NCBI GenBank assembly: GCA_000526575.1
Contig: JAGI01000002.1
Coordinates: 3,193,501 to 3,257,500 of the forward strand
Length of the DNA stretch: 64,000 nt
Reading direction: 5' to 3'
Origin: Clostridium sp. 12(A)
GTDB lineage: Bacteria; Bacillota; Clostridia; Lachnospirales; Lachnospiraceae
Part shown: piece after piece, positions 17,490 to 25,382 of the stretch
Numbering within the stretch: the first letter of the stretch is position 1
Layout of the letters: every line of letters starts with the position of its first letter
Notes under the pieces: model-generated
What the model was told of the DNA's origin: nothing
The model's input: the letters and a program-made list of their open reading frames with translations, nothing else
The model's database searches: none
Made by a program: the position numbers and the translations under genes

Positions 17490-17897
17490 ATGGCAGTGTC
17501 AAAGGAAATGGTCCTGTATTATCAGCCGGAACAGGAAAAGCAGGGTGGAAATGGTACGAAAGCAGCGAAGCTGAAAGGAGTGCTCATTCGCATGGGCATT
17601 CGAATCCGCAATATTTCCAGTGAGCAGATGAACCAGACCGTAGGGTATCTTGCTGGAATTGAAGGGTTTGAAGAGATTGCCTTTGAAGCCTGTCCTCCGG
17701 TAAATGAGGAGATTTTAGTAATGAAAAACTTCTCAAACCGCAGGGTGGACGAGTTTTTAATGAATTTAAGACGGGCAGGTGTACCTAAAATTCAATTAAA
17801 AGCGGTAATTACAGATACCAATTGCAAATGGAGATTTTACGATCTGTATGAGGAACTGAAACAGGAAAACGAAGCAATGTCCAAGGAGCCTCAATGA
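17490..17897 (+). CDS. DUF3783-type protein
   Basis: A 135-residue cytoplasmic protein of unknown function. The C-terminal half (about residues 68-125) has the DUF3783 look: EEILVMKNFSNRRVDEFLMN, a LRRAGVPKIQLKAVIT strand pair, and TNCKWRFYDLYEELKQE. The first 65 residues include a beta-rich stretch KLKGVLIRMGIRIRNISSE. It has a good AGGAGGG ribosome site and is probably cotranscribed with ddh, ending at a stable terminator. No functional link to ddh is known to me. Confidence 0.75.
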   Translation: MAVSKEMVLYYQPEQEKQGGNGTKAAKLKGVLIRMGIRIRNISSEQMNQTVGYLAGIEGFEEIAFEACPPVNEEILVMKNFSNRRVDEFLMNLRRAGVPKIQLKAVITDTNCKWRFYDLYEELKQENEAMSKEPQ

Positions 17898-17905
17898 TAA
17901 TAAAA

Positions 17906-17943
17906 GGCCGGACCATCCCTTCATAGGATGGCCCGGTTTTTTG
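17906..17943 (+). terminator. Terminator after DUF3783 gene
   Basis: CCGGACCATCC (17908-17918) pairs with GGATGGCCCGG (17926-17936) with one mismatch, followed by TTTTTT. Confidence 0.88.
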
Positions 17944-17953
17944 ATTCCTTATT

Positions 17954-18703
17954 TTATTGATATTCGAACACGTTGGCCCACCGATGCAAAAGCTCTGCTT
18001 CTTCCGGACGTTTCTTTGAAAGCTGGGCGGTTGCCACAATGGGGAGCCAGGACTGGACGTATTTTTTTGCAGTTCCTGTTTTTCTACAAAAGACATCTAT
18101 GTACATATCAGCTTTTTTCTGATCCTGGAGGCAGAAGAGGAGATACGTTCTCGCAACATCTGCGCTGGCGTTTCCCTGGGTAGCGTGTACCCAGTCCAGG
18201 ACATACATGGTCTGGTCGTCTTTTACAATGATATTGCTTGGATTGAAATCACCGTGGCACAGCTTGGTATGCTTTGGCATTCCGTCAAGCCGTGTATGCA
18301 TATCATATCGGATGGAGTCTGTCAGTTCATCAATATCTCCGATCTGTCTTATCATCTTATCTTTTAATTTATTGAGAAGAGGACACTGCTTTGACATGAT
18401 ATTCAGGTGGAGATCCACCATCAGATCCATATATTCCGGCAGCTTTTCCGGATTCTCATCCATGAGCTGCTTTAATGTCTTCCCTTCAATAAATTCGTAA
18501 GTAATGGACCACTTGCCTTCAAAAACACTGACTTCCAGCACCTTAGGAACCTTGATTCCACCGGTTTCCTCAACTCTGGCGGTAATCAAAGCTTCATTTA
18601 GTACCTCTGCCTTAGGGAAATCTTCATTAAATACCTTAATCGCCTTATCCCCATCCCGGTAGACCTTCTTTGTTGCGGTCGTAGCAATTAGTTCTGCTCC
18701 CAT
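17954..18703 (-). CDS. APH-fold phosphotransferase family protein
   Basis: A small kinase-like protein (249 residues) of the aminoglycoside phosphotransferase/choline kinase superfamily. The catalytic loop LCHGDFNPSNIIV and the metal-binding YVLDWVHATQGN are intact, and an N-terminal lobe has KVYRDGDKAIKVFNED with the likely ATP-binding Lys. The substrate cannot be told from sequence; Clostridia carry many chromosomal members not linked to drug resistance. The ATG at 18703 follows GGAGAGG. glgB lies upstream on the same strand, 122 nt away, and no clear promoter was found in that gap. Confidence 0.8.
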   Translation of the reverse strand: MGAELIATTATKKVYRDGDKAIKVFNEDFPKAEVLNEALITARVEETGGIKVPKVLEVSVFEGKWSITYEFIEGKTLKQLMDENPEKLPEYMDLMVDLHLNIMSKQCPLLNKLKDKMIRQIGDIDELTDSIRYDMHTRLDGMPKHTKLCHGDFNPSNIIVKDDQTMYVLDWVHATQGNASADVARTYLLFCLQDQKKADMYIDVFCRKTGTAKKYVQSWLPIVATAQLSKKRPEEAELLHRWANVFEYQ

Positions 18704-18825
18704 AAAATACCTCTCCTTCCTTCTTTGCATCCCCAAATATGTCGGAACTATATAGTACTATTTTACTACAATATAGATAAAAAGTATAGAAAAAACAGTG
18801 GTATATTATATAAAATATCTAAAAT

Positions 18826-20742
18826 TTATCCTTTGAAACGGTAAACAGCCACACCGTAAGGCTTCAGTGGACAGGCGATGGAATAGTTTTTTCCATCCCA
18901 CTCCTTTTCCTCAGAAGGAACAGCGGGTGCTTTATCTTCCGGCTGGTAAAGACCGTGGCTTTCATTAAGGACCAGGTGATAGCTTCCCTTTTTTGGAACA
19001 CCTGCCCGGTAGTTCTTTCGCTCTACCGGTGTAAAGTTAAGAACAAACAAAAGACTGTCTTTCTTGTCTTTACTATACCGGACAAAGCTAAAGATACTCT
19101 GTTCACTGTCATTGGCATTGATCCAGGAGAAGCCCTCCCAGTCATAATCCCTCTCATAAAGCGCAGGATATTCCTTATACAGGTGGAGAAGATCCCTGAC
19201 ATAGTCCTTTAGGTCTTTTCCAAGAGGCTCATCTGCCAGATACCAGTCAAGAGCTGTCTTTTCGTCCCATTCATGGAACTGTCCGAAATCCTGTCCCATA
19301 AACAAAAGCTTCTTGCCTGGATGGCCAAGCATAAAGGTATAGCCTACTTTTAAGTTGGAAAATTTATCCTCCAGAAGTCCAGGCATTTTCTCGATCATAG
19401 AGCATTTTAAATGCACCACTTCATCATGGGATAATACAAGTATATATTTCTCGCTGGTAAAATATGTAAGACCAAAGGTCATCTTATGGTGATTGTATTT
19501 TCTGAAATAAGGGTCCAGCTTCATGTATTCTAAAAAATCATGCATCCAGCCCATGTTCCATTTAAAGGTAAAGCCAAGACCGTCGTTTTTGGGATCATCT
19601 GTGACCTTGGGCCAGGCGGTGGATTCCTCCGCGATCACCATGGCACCGTTGCCTCTGTCTTTGATAATGCTGTTTAAGTGCTTGAAAAATTCAATGGCTT
19701 CCAGATTTTCATTGCGGCCGTGTTTATTTGGGACCCATTCTCCGTCAGACCTTCCATAGTCAAGATAGAGCATGGAAGCCACCGCATCCACCCGGAGTCC
19801 GTCTACATGGAATTTTTCCACCCAGTAAAGGGCATTGGCAATGAGGAAATTATCCACCTCATACTTGCTGTAATCAAAGACCTTTGTTCCCCAATCCGGA
19901 TGCTCTCCTTTTCTTGGGTCAGAATATTCGTAGCATGGCTTACCGTCAAAGTCGGAAAGTCCGTGGGCGTCCTTTGGAAAATGAGCCGGAACCCAGTCTA
20001 AGATAACGCCAATCCCTTTTTGATGCATGTAATCAACAAAGTACATGAATTCCTTTGCCGTGCCGTACCGTGAGGTGGGAGCAAAATATCCGGTCACCTG
20101 ATACCCCCAGGAGCCATCATAAGGATGCTCTGCAATCCCCAGAAGCTCCACGTGAGTATAGCCCATCTGTTCCACGTAGTCTGAAAGCTCGTGGGCAGCC
20201 TCCACATATGTATAATAGCCATCTTTTTCGTCCCGGTTCTTCTTACGCCAAGAGCCTAAGTGAACCTCATAGATACTGACCGGACCATCCATGGGATCGG
20301 CCTTCTTTCGTTTCGCCATCCACGAGGTATCGTTCCACTCATAGCCGGATAAATCGGCAGTCACAGAAGCTGTCTGAGGACGGTATTCTGCCTCAAAGGC
20401 ATAAGGGTCTGCTTTAAAAAGAAGCTTGCCGCTTTCCGTGGTAATTGCATACTTATAAAGCGCCCCGGTAGAAAGCCCCGGAACAAAGGCCTCCCAGATT
20501 CCTGAGTCAGCCAGACAGGTCATTGGATTTTCATCCGGATTCCAGCCGTTGAAATCACCTACCACTCCGATTTGCTTTGCGTGGGGCGCCCATACTGCAA
20601 AATACATCCCTTCCTCTTTGTTGTAAGTCCTTGGGTGAGCACCCAGCTTCTCGTAGATTTCATAATGTTTCCCGTTGTTGAAGAGATAGCGGTCTACCTC
20701 TGTTATAAAACCTGTCCCGATTTCCTTTTTTTCTTCAGCCAT
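18826..20742 (-). CDS. glgB: 1,4-alpha-glucan branching enzyme
   Basis: Creates alpha-1,6 branches in glycogen. The 638 residues contain an N-terminal CBM48-type domain (YFAVWAPHAKQIGVVGDFNGW, about 47-67), then the GH13 barrel with its conserved regions: region I DWVPAHFPKD, region II GLRVDAVASMLY with the nucleophile Asp, region III VIAEESTAWP with the acid/base Glu, and region IV LSHDEVVH. A C-terminal beta domain follows. GGAGG lies 9 nt before the ATG. Together with glgC and glgD, 3-5 kb away on the other strand, it gives a glycogen-synthesis neighbourhood; glgA is not in the window. Confidence 0.94.
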   Translation of the reverse strand: MAEEKKEIGTGFITEVDRYLFNNGKHYEIYEKLGAHPRTYNKEEGMYFAVWAPHAKQIGVVGDFNGWNPDENPMTCLADSGIWEAFVPGLSTGALYKYAITTESGKLLFKADPYAFEAEYRPQTASVTADLSGYEWNDTSWMAKRKKADPMDGPVSIYEVHLGSWRKKNRDEKDGYYTYVEAAHELSDYVEQMGYTHVELLGIAEHPYDGSWGYQVTGYFAPTSRYGTAKEFMYFVDYMHQKGIGVILDWVPAHFPKDAHGLSDFDGKPCYEYSDPRKGEHPDWGTKVFDYSKYEVDNFLIANALYWVEKFHVDGLRVDAVASMLYLDYGRSDGEWVPNKHGRNENLEAIEFFKHLNSIIKDRGNGAMVIAEESTAWPKVTDDPKNDGLGFTFKWNMGWMHDFLEYMKLDPYFRKYNHHKMTFGLTYFTSEKYILVLSHDEVVHLKCSMIEKMPGLLEDKFSNLKVGYTFMLGHPGKKLLFMGQDFGQFHEWDEKTALDWYLADEPLGKDLKDYVRDLLHLYKEYPALYERDYDWEGFSWINANDSEQSIFSFVRYSKDKKDSLLFVLNFTPVERKNYRAGVPKKGSYHLVLNESHGLYQPEDKAPAVPSEEKEWDGKNYSIACPLKPYGVAVYRFKG

Positions 20743-20776
20743 TTGCTCACTCCTCCGTGATCATTAAAATAGCACA

Positions 20777-20995
20777 CTAAATCTCCCAGCTTTTAAAACG
20801 GCGCAGGAGAAACTGATAACGCAGCTGTGCTGCATTCAGTTCATAGATATAGCAATCAATAAGGGTCGGATCCACTACGTGCTCAAAGTGGTTCCTGGCA
20901 GCTTCAATTGCTGTTTTGGAACATTCAATTTCGTATCTTAATCTACGTTCCTCTTCTGATTCAGTCAGGCGTTTTTTTAAAGTCGCATGCTTCAT
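20777..20995 (-). CDS. DUF2508 (YaaL-like) protein
   Basis: A 72-residue, highly charged helical protein. The pattern ESEEERRLRYEIECSKTAIE, then AARNHFEHVVDPTLIDCYIY and a C-terminal QLRYQFLLRRFKSWE matches the YaaL/DUF2508 family. That family usually sits beside recR and the YbaB gene; here it lies far from those genes (60-61 kb in this window). GGAGATGG lies 8 nt before the ATG. Function is unknown. Confidence 0.75.
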   Translation of the reverse strand: MKHATLKKRLTESEEERRLRYEIECSKTAIEAARNHFEHVVDPTLIDCYIYELNAAQLRYQFLLRRFKSWEI

Positions 20996-21095
20996 TTTAC
21001 CATCTCCATTTCTTGAAATTTACATAATATCTGTTAGTTTCATTATAACTGGAAAATGGGTTTTTATTCATATTTTACCTGTAATGCCCGTAAAA

Positions 21096-21470
21096 TCATG
21101 GGATTCGGTCTAACATCATCTGCATATGCTGCCCCAGGGAACAAAGTTTTTTCGTGGTGTCTCCAATGGTCAGGTAATAAAAATTTGCAGTTCCTTCCTG
21201 TCTGACGTCAATAAGACCGGCCTCTTTTAAGATTTTTAAATGATGGGAGACCGCCGGACGGGAAAGGTTTGTTTTCTCTGTGATATCTTTTACATTCATG
21301 CCCACCTTTCCGCGGATGGGGCCATCGGAAGCTGAGACATCATTTCCCATGCTGTCATAAAGACCATTACGGGCAAGTGCCTCTACAATGGTCAGTCTTA
21401 CTTCATCTCCAAGGGCGATGAAAATGGGCATACAGTCCTTAAAAAGTATATGAAAGTCCTGCCCTTCCAT
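21096..21470 (-). CDS. ArsR-family winged-helix regulator
   Basis: A 124-residue transcription factor. The winged HTH spans most of the protein: IALGDEVRLTIVEALA, then VGMNVKDITEKTNLSRPAVSHHLKILKEAGLIDVRQEGTANFYYL as recognition helix and wing. An insertion (DSMGNDVSASDGPIRGKVG) lengthens the loop before the HTH. No ArsR-type metal-binding CxC motif is seen, so the signal is unknown. Start ATG 21470 follows AAAGGAGG by 8 nt; the longer frame upstream is hydrophobic and has no ribosome site. Its promoter contains a palindrome, and a matching half-site lies in the divergent promoter ahead of the pilus genes, which suggests it regulates both. Confidence 0.85.
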   Translation of the reverse strand: MEGQDFHILFKDCMPIFIALGDEVRLTIVEALARNGLYDSMGNDVSASDGPIRGKVGMNVKDITEKTNLSRPAVSHHLKILKEAGLIDVRQEGTANFYYLTIGDTTKKLCSLGQHMQMMLDRIP

Positions 21471-21510
21471 GAGGGGTTCCTCCTTTGGTTTAAAAAAATA
21501 AACTAACAAT

Positions 21511-21539
21511 ATCTTACCATTCTGGTAAAGAAACGTCAA
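21511..21539 (-). promoter_or_regulatory. Promoter and operator of the ArsR-type gene
   Basis: Minus strand TTGACG (21534-21539), 17 bp, TAAGAT (21511-21516). A palindrome TCTTACC-ATTCT-GGTAAAGA (21512-21531) fills the space between -35 and -10, an ideal place for a repressor. Confidence 0.6.
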
Positions 21540-21679
21540 TGCTTTGGGGGTGAAATATTGGTTAATTTGCCTCAAAATACGGAAAAAGTTTGATAAAATT
21601 AATAAATATATAATAATACACATAAAATATCTGGGGTACCTAGCCATAAGGCTCGTCTTTTGGTTTCTGAAAAAAAGAG

Positions 21680-21708
21680 TTGACAATTAATCTTACCTTG
21701 TGCATAAT
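21680..21708 (+). promoter_or_regulatory. Promoter ahead of the pilus locus
   Basis: TTGACA (21680-21685), 17-bp spacer, CATAAT (21703-21708). The spacer contains TCTTACC (21691-21697), the same 7-mer as one arm of the ArsR operator. Transcripts would have a leader of roughly 150 nt. I see nothing else between 21741 and the ribosome site at 21832. Confidence 0.6.
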
Positions 21709-21721
21709 GGAATTATATTCC

Positions 21722-21740
21722 AGTATACGTTCTGTATACT
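21722..21740 (+). promoter_or_regulatory. Inverted repeat at the start of the pilus transcript
   Basis: AGTATAC (21722-21728) and GTATACT (21734-21740) form a perfect 7-bp inverted repeat with a 5-nt spacer, beginning 13 bp after the -10. It is a likely binding site for a dimeric regulator. Confidence 0.45.
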
Positions 21741-21862
21741 TCATTTCAATTTTCAATGAATGGTGAAACATATTTTATTTTCAAGAGCTGATAATCCAGC
21801 ATATTTTCCAACGTTAAGATATTAAGCAGGTAAGGGGGGAGTGCATTATTGGGCATTTTATT

Positions 21863-22375
21863 TTGCTGCTTCATTTAGGGGCAGGGGCTTATTTTGATGT
21901 CCGGGAACACAAAATTCCTAATTGGTGGGTGATACTCGGCATGGGAAACGGTTTGATTCTTACCGGGCTTGAAGCTGGGCAGCTATCCAGTCCCAGCAGT
22001 TTTTTAAAGGAGCCTGCATTTTTTCTGTTCCGGATGCTTTTGGTAACAGCGGTTTTCTTTGTTTTATTTCTTTTCCGCATGATTGGTGCAGGAGATATTA
22101 AGATGGCAGCCCTCATCTGCGGATATCTTGGCCTTTCATCCGGCGCAATGGCAATTTTTTATGGTTTTCTTATTGGGGCATTCTGGTCCCTGATTAAATT
22201 AATGGGAAGCGGCGGCTTTATATCCCGTTTTTCCCATCTTCTAACCTATATCAGGTATGTAATCCAAACAGGTAAAATAACTGCTTACTACCGTCCGGAA
22301 CGGGATGGGTATGATATGGTCATTCCTTTTGGCCTGTGTCTTTTTCTGGGGACTCTTCTTGCCCTGGCGTGGTAG
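21863..22375 (+). CDS. A24 prepilin peptidase of the Tad locus (first copy)
   Basis: A membrane aspartyl peptidase that would process Flp-type prepilins. The two catalytic Asp motifs of family A24 are visible: YFDVREHKIPNWW near the N terminus and GAGDIKMAAL in the middle. Hydrophobic helices fill the rest of about 170 residues, as in TadV/CpaA. The start is unclear: the clear ribosome site AAGGGGGGAG ends at 21841, and the in-frame codons 3-6 nt beyond it are ATT (21845, 21848); the first conventional start is TTG 21863, 22 nt away. An ATT start would give a fuller first helix. The next gene overlaps its last codons by spacing only 23 nt downstream. Confidence 0.82.
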   Translation: MLLHLGAGAYFDVREHKIPNWWVILGMGNGLILTGLEAGQLSSPSSFLKEPAFFLFRMLLVTAVFFVLFLFRMIGAGDIKMAALICGYLGLSSGAMAIFYGFLIGAFWSLIKLMGSGGFISRFSHLLTYIRYVIQTGKITAYYRPERDGYDMVIPFGLCLFLGTLLALAW

Positions 22376-22397
22376 CAGTCACAAAGGAGGATTTTAT

Positions 22398-23399
22398 TTG
22401 GCAGAACGTATTTTAGCAGTTTATGATGAGGATTTTTTTTATGCGGAGCGGCTTGCAGATTTTATCAACGAGAGGAAACAGGCTCCCTTTAAAGCCCTTG
22501 CCTTTACCACGTTAGAAAGGCTTATGAGCTATGGAAAGGACCATGAGATTGATCTGTTGCTGATACAGTCAGACATTTCCAGGGAGGAACTGAATGGTCT
22601 TTCGGCAGGGCAGGTATTTTATCTGTGTGACGGAGAGAATGGCCCTATTGATGAATCATCAAAGGGAATTTATAAATATCAGGCGGCAGACAGCATCATG
22701 CGGGATGTGATGGAAGCCTATTTAACCAGTGACGAAGAGGCCGGGGGCAGAGTCATATCCAGGACCGGAAGGGTGATAGGAATCTACTCTCCTATTAACC
22801 GGTGCTTAAAAACTTCCTTTTCTCTGACTATGGGTCAGCTTTTATCCAGAGATTTAAAGGTCCTTTACTTAAACTTTGAGGATTGCTCCGGCCTTGGAAC
22901 GTTGATTGGTGAGGAATTTAAGGGAGGCTTATCCGATTTATTTTACTATTACAGCCAGGAAAAATACAGCTGGATCAGACTTGGGTCTCTTGTTTATACC
23001 TGGGGAGAACTGGATTATGTGGCGCCTGCTCGGTATCCGGAGGATTTAAACCAGATAGGGGCTGGGGAAGCAGCTGACCTGGTCAGGAGAATTGCAAGAG
23101 AAAGTCCCTATGAGACCATAATCCTGGATCTGGGCCAGTTTGGTAAAAAAGCAGCAGAAATACTGGAGGCCTGTGACGTCATTTATATGCCAGTTAAGGA
23201 AGACTGCGTTTCAGTCGCTAAGATAGAAGAGTTTGAGGAGTATCTTTCTGTCTCCGGCCACGAGGCTGTTACAAAAAGAATTGAGAAATTAAAGCTTCCA
23301 TATCACTCAAGCTTTGGACGAAGGGATTCTTACTTAGAACAGCTTCTTTGGAGTGAGTTGGGAGATTATACAAGGCAGCTGTTAAGGAAGCAGCCGTAA
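22398..23399 (+). CDS. TadZ/CpaE-like deviant ParA ATPase
   Basis: Expected to localise or organise the Tad pilus machine. The 333 residues have an N-terminal receiver-like half (LAERILAVYDEDFFYAERLA) and a MinD/ParA-like C-terminal half. The P-loop position reads GIYSPINRCLKTSFSLTMG instead of a canonical KGGxGKT, which is typical of deviant TadZ proteins; NFEDCSGLGTLIG and YETIILDLGQFGKKAAEIL are the later ParA-like motifs. The TTG start at 22398 follows AAAGGAGG by 7 nt; an upstream in-frame ATG lies inside the peptidase gene. cpaF follows 11 nt later. Confidence 0.8.
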   Translation: MAERILAVYDEDFFYAERLADFINERKQAPFKALAFTTLERLMSYGKDHEIDLLLIQSDISREELNGLSAGQVFYLCDGENGPIDESSKGIYKYQAADSIMRDVMEAYLTSDEEAGGRVISRTGRVIGIYSPINRCLKTSFSLTMGQLLSRDLKVLYLNFEDCSGLGTLIGEEFKGGLSDLFYYYSQEKYSWIRLGSLVYTWGELDYVAPARYPEDLNQIGAGEAADLVRRIARESPYETIILDLGQFGKKAAEILEACDVIYMPVKEDCVSVAKIEEFEEYLSVSGHEAVTKRIEKLKLPYHSSFGRRDSYLEQLLWSELGDYTRQLLRKQP

Positions 23400-23410
23400 G
23401 GGAGGGAAGT

Positions 23411-24646
23411 ATGGAAGAAGAGATGCGAAAGAGGATGCGGGAGGAGATTGTAAGAGAGCTGAATGAACAGCAGCAGGTTATGGACGAAGAGCTGTATGCC
23501 ATCATAGACCGAAAGATTCTTGAATATGGGCAGGAGCATTTTCTGCCGTTAAAGGAGAAGGTAGAGCTTCGGTGCAGGCTTTTTGATTCCTTTCGCCGCT
23601 TAGGTGCTCTTCAGGAGCTTGTTGATGACCGTCATATCACAGAAATTATGGTCAACGGAGCCGACCGGGTCTTTGTAGAGAGGAATGGCTCCATGGAGCT
23701 GTGGGGAAGGACCTTTGATAGTCAGGAACAGCTTGAGGATACCATTCAGCAGATTGTGAGCCGGGTGAACCGTACGGTGAATGTATCAAGGCCCATTGCC
23801 GATGCAAGGCTTTCTGACGGCTCCAGAGTTCATGTTGTGCTTCCGCCCATTGCCCTGGACGGACCTGCAGTCACCATCCGAAAGTTTCCTGAGCCAATCA
23901 CCATGGAAAAGCTCTTATCTTATGGTTCACTTACAAAAGAGTCCGCAGAATTTTTAAAGGCAATCGTGGAAGCCGGGTATAACATCTTTGTCTGCGGTGG
24001 AACCAACTCCGGGAAAAGTACATTTCTAAATGCTCTCTCATCTTATATTCCAAGGGATGAAAGAATTGTGACCATTGAGGATTCGGCTGAGCTTAAGATC
24101 ACCCAGATTAAGAATCTGGTCAGGCTTGAGACGAGAGGGGCAAACGGAGAAGGGGAAGGGGAAATTACTATTGGAGATTTAATTAAAGCTTCCCTTCGAA
24201 TGAATCCCGACCGGATTATTATCGGAGAGGTCAGGGGAAAAGAAGCCTTGGATATGATATCAGCTATGAATACGGGGCATGACGGCAGCTTAAGTACGGG
24301 ACATGGAAACAGTCCCAAAGATATGTTGTCAAGGCTGGAAACCATGGTGTTAATGGGCGCTGATATCCCTCTTCCGGCAGTGAGGAGCCAGATAGCAGCA
24401 GCCATTGATATTTTAATACATCTGGGGAGATTACGAGATAAAAGCAGGCGGGTCCTGTCCATTATGGAGGTGTCAGGTTATGAAAATGGAGAAATCAGGC
24501 TTAACCCGCTGTACCGGTTTGAAGAGGATTATGAAAACGTGGACAGCAAAAAAGAGGACAACAAAAAAAGGGTTCAGGGAAGACTTAACAAGGTGGGTGA
24601 CCTTCAAAATACCGAAAAACTCAAAGCAGCAGGCGTTGAACTATGA
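23411..24646 (+). CDS. cpaF: Tad pilus assembly ATPase (CpaF/TadA)
   Basis: The hexameric secretion ATPase that powers Flp pilus assembly. The 411 residues show the usual helical N-terminal domain, then the GSPE core: Walker A GGTNSGKST (about 197-205), ERIVTIEDSAELKI (Asp box), and IIGEVRGKEALDMISAMNTGHDGSLSTGHGNS carrying Walker B and the His box. RVHVVLPPIALDGPAVTIRKF is the family's N-to-C domain junction. The ATG follows GGAGGG. The C-terminal ~30 residues are a Lys/Asn-rich tail. The tadB-like gene overlaps its end. Confidence 0.93.
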   Translation: MEEEMRKRMREEIVRELNEQQQVMDEELYAIIDRKILEYGQEHFLPLKEKVELRCRLFDSFRRLGALQELVDDRHITEIMVNGADRVFVERNGSMELWGRTFDSQEQLEDTIQQIVSRVNRTVNVSRPIADARLSDGSRVHVVLPPIALDGPAVTIRKFPEPITMEKLLSYGSLTKESAEFLKAIVEAGYNIFVCGGTNSGKSTFLNALSSYIPRDERIVTIEDSAELKITQIKNLVRLETRGANGEGEGEITIGDLIKASLRMNPDRIIIGEVRGKEALDMISAMNTGHDGSLSTGHGNSPKDMLSRLETMVLMGADIPLPAVRSQIAAAIDILIHLGRLRDKSRRVLSIMEVSGYENGEIRLNPLYRFEEDYENVDSKKEDNKKRVQGRLNKVGDLQNTEKLKAAGVEL

Positions 24647-25373
24647 TCATTACGATTTAACATTTGCCCAGTGGTGCATATATGGCTCACAGGGGCTGGC
24701 TCTGGCTGGCGTTTTTGCATATGTCTTTTACCGAAATGTTATAGTCTTTCTCATTCTGATTCCATTTGGAATCCTTTATCCTCTCTTAAAACGTAAGGAA
24801 GAAAAAGAAAAAAGACTGCAGCAGCTTAATGTTGAATTTAAGGAAGGGATTTTACTATTAGCCTCATTTTTAAGTGCAGGCTACTCTGTGGAGAATGCCT
24901 TTGCCTCTTCTGTAAGAGAGCTGACTCTGCTTTTTGGTGAGAACGGGCTGATTACCAGGGAGTTTAAGCATATTGAAAATCAGATAAAGATCAACCGTTC
25001 CGTGGAACAGGCTCTGTCAGAGTTTGCAGCCCGCAGTGGTCTTGATGATGTGAAGAATTTTGCAGAAGTCTTTGGTGCGGCAAAGAGAAGCGGAGGAGAG
25101 CTGGTTTCCATTATCAGCCATACCGCTAATGTTATCCGGGACAAGGTATCTGTCCGTCAGGAGATACTTACCATGTTGGCGTCGAAACAGTTTGAGCAAA
25201 AGGTCATGAACATGATTCCTTTCTTTATTGTGATTTATATTGATATCACATCACCTGGGTTCTTTCATGTGATGTATACCACAGCCATTGGCAGAATTGT
25301 AATGACCATCTGTATGGTGCTGTATGTATCTGCATTTTTTATCTCAAAGAAGATCATGAGCATTGAAATATAA
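24636..25373 (+). CDS. TadB-like inner-membrane platform protein
   Basis: A type II secretion F-domain protein forming the membrane platform for the CpaF ATPase. After two hydrophobic helices near the N terminus (WCIYGSQGLALAGVFAYVFY and VIVFLILIPFGILYPLL) comes the cytoplasmic F domain (VEFKEGILLLASFLSAGYSVENAFAS to AAKRSGGELVSIISHTANVI), then two C-terminal helices. The start is uncertain: TTG 24636 overlaps cpaF by 11 nt and begins MNYDHYDLTFAQW; GTG 24597 or even ATG 24480, which has GGAGGTG 7-8 nt upstream, are open alternatives but need long overlaps. Confidence 0.85.
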   Translation: MNYDHYDLTFAQWCIYGSQGLALAGVFAYVFYRNVIVFLILIPFGILYPLLKRKEEKEKRLQQLNVEFKEGILLLASFLSAGYSVENAFASSVRELTLLFGENGLITREFKHIENQIKINRSVEQALSEFAARSGLDDVKNFAEVFGAAKRSGGELVSIISHTANVIRDKVSVRQEILTMLASKQFEQKVMNMIPFFIVIYIDITSPGFFHVMYTTAIGRIVMTICMVLYVSAFFISKKIMSIEI

Positions 25374-25382
25374 GGAGAAATC

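Noticed and set aside
17954..18703. Aminoglycoside resistance gene
   Set aside because: It has the kinase fold motifs but belongs to a broad family of unknown substrates, and sits in a core-gene context.
24480..24646. Early ATG start for the TadB-like gene
   Set aside because: The ribosome site there is good but is part of the CpaF coding sequence, and it would mean a 167-nt overlap with a non-conserved, basic N terminus.
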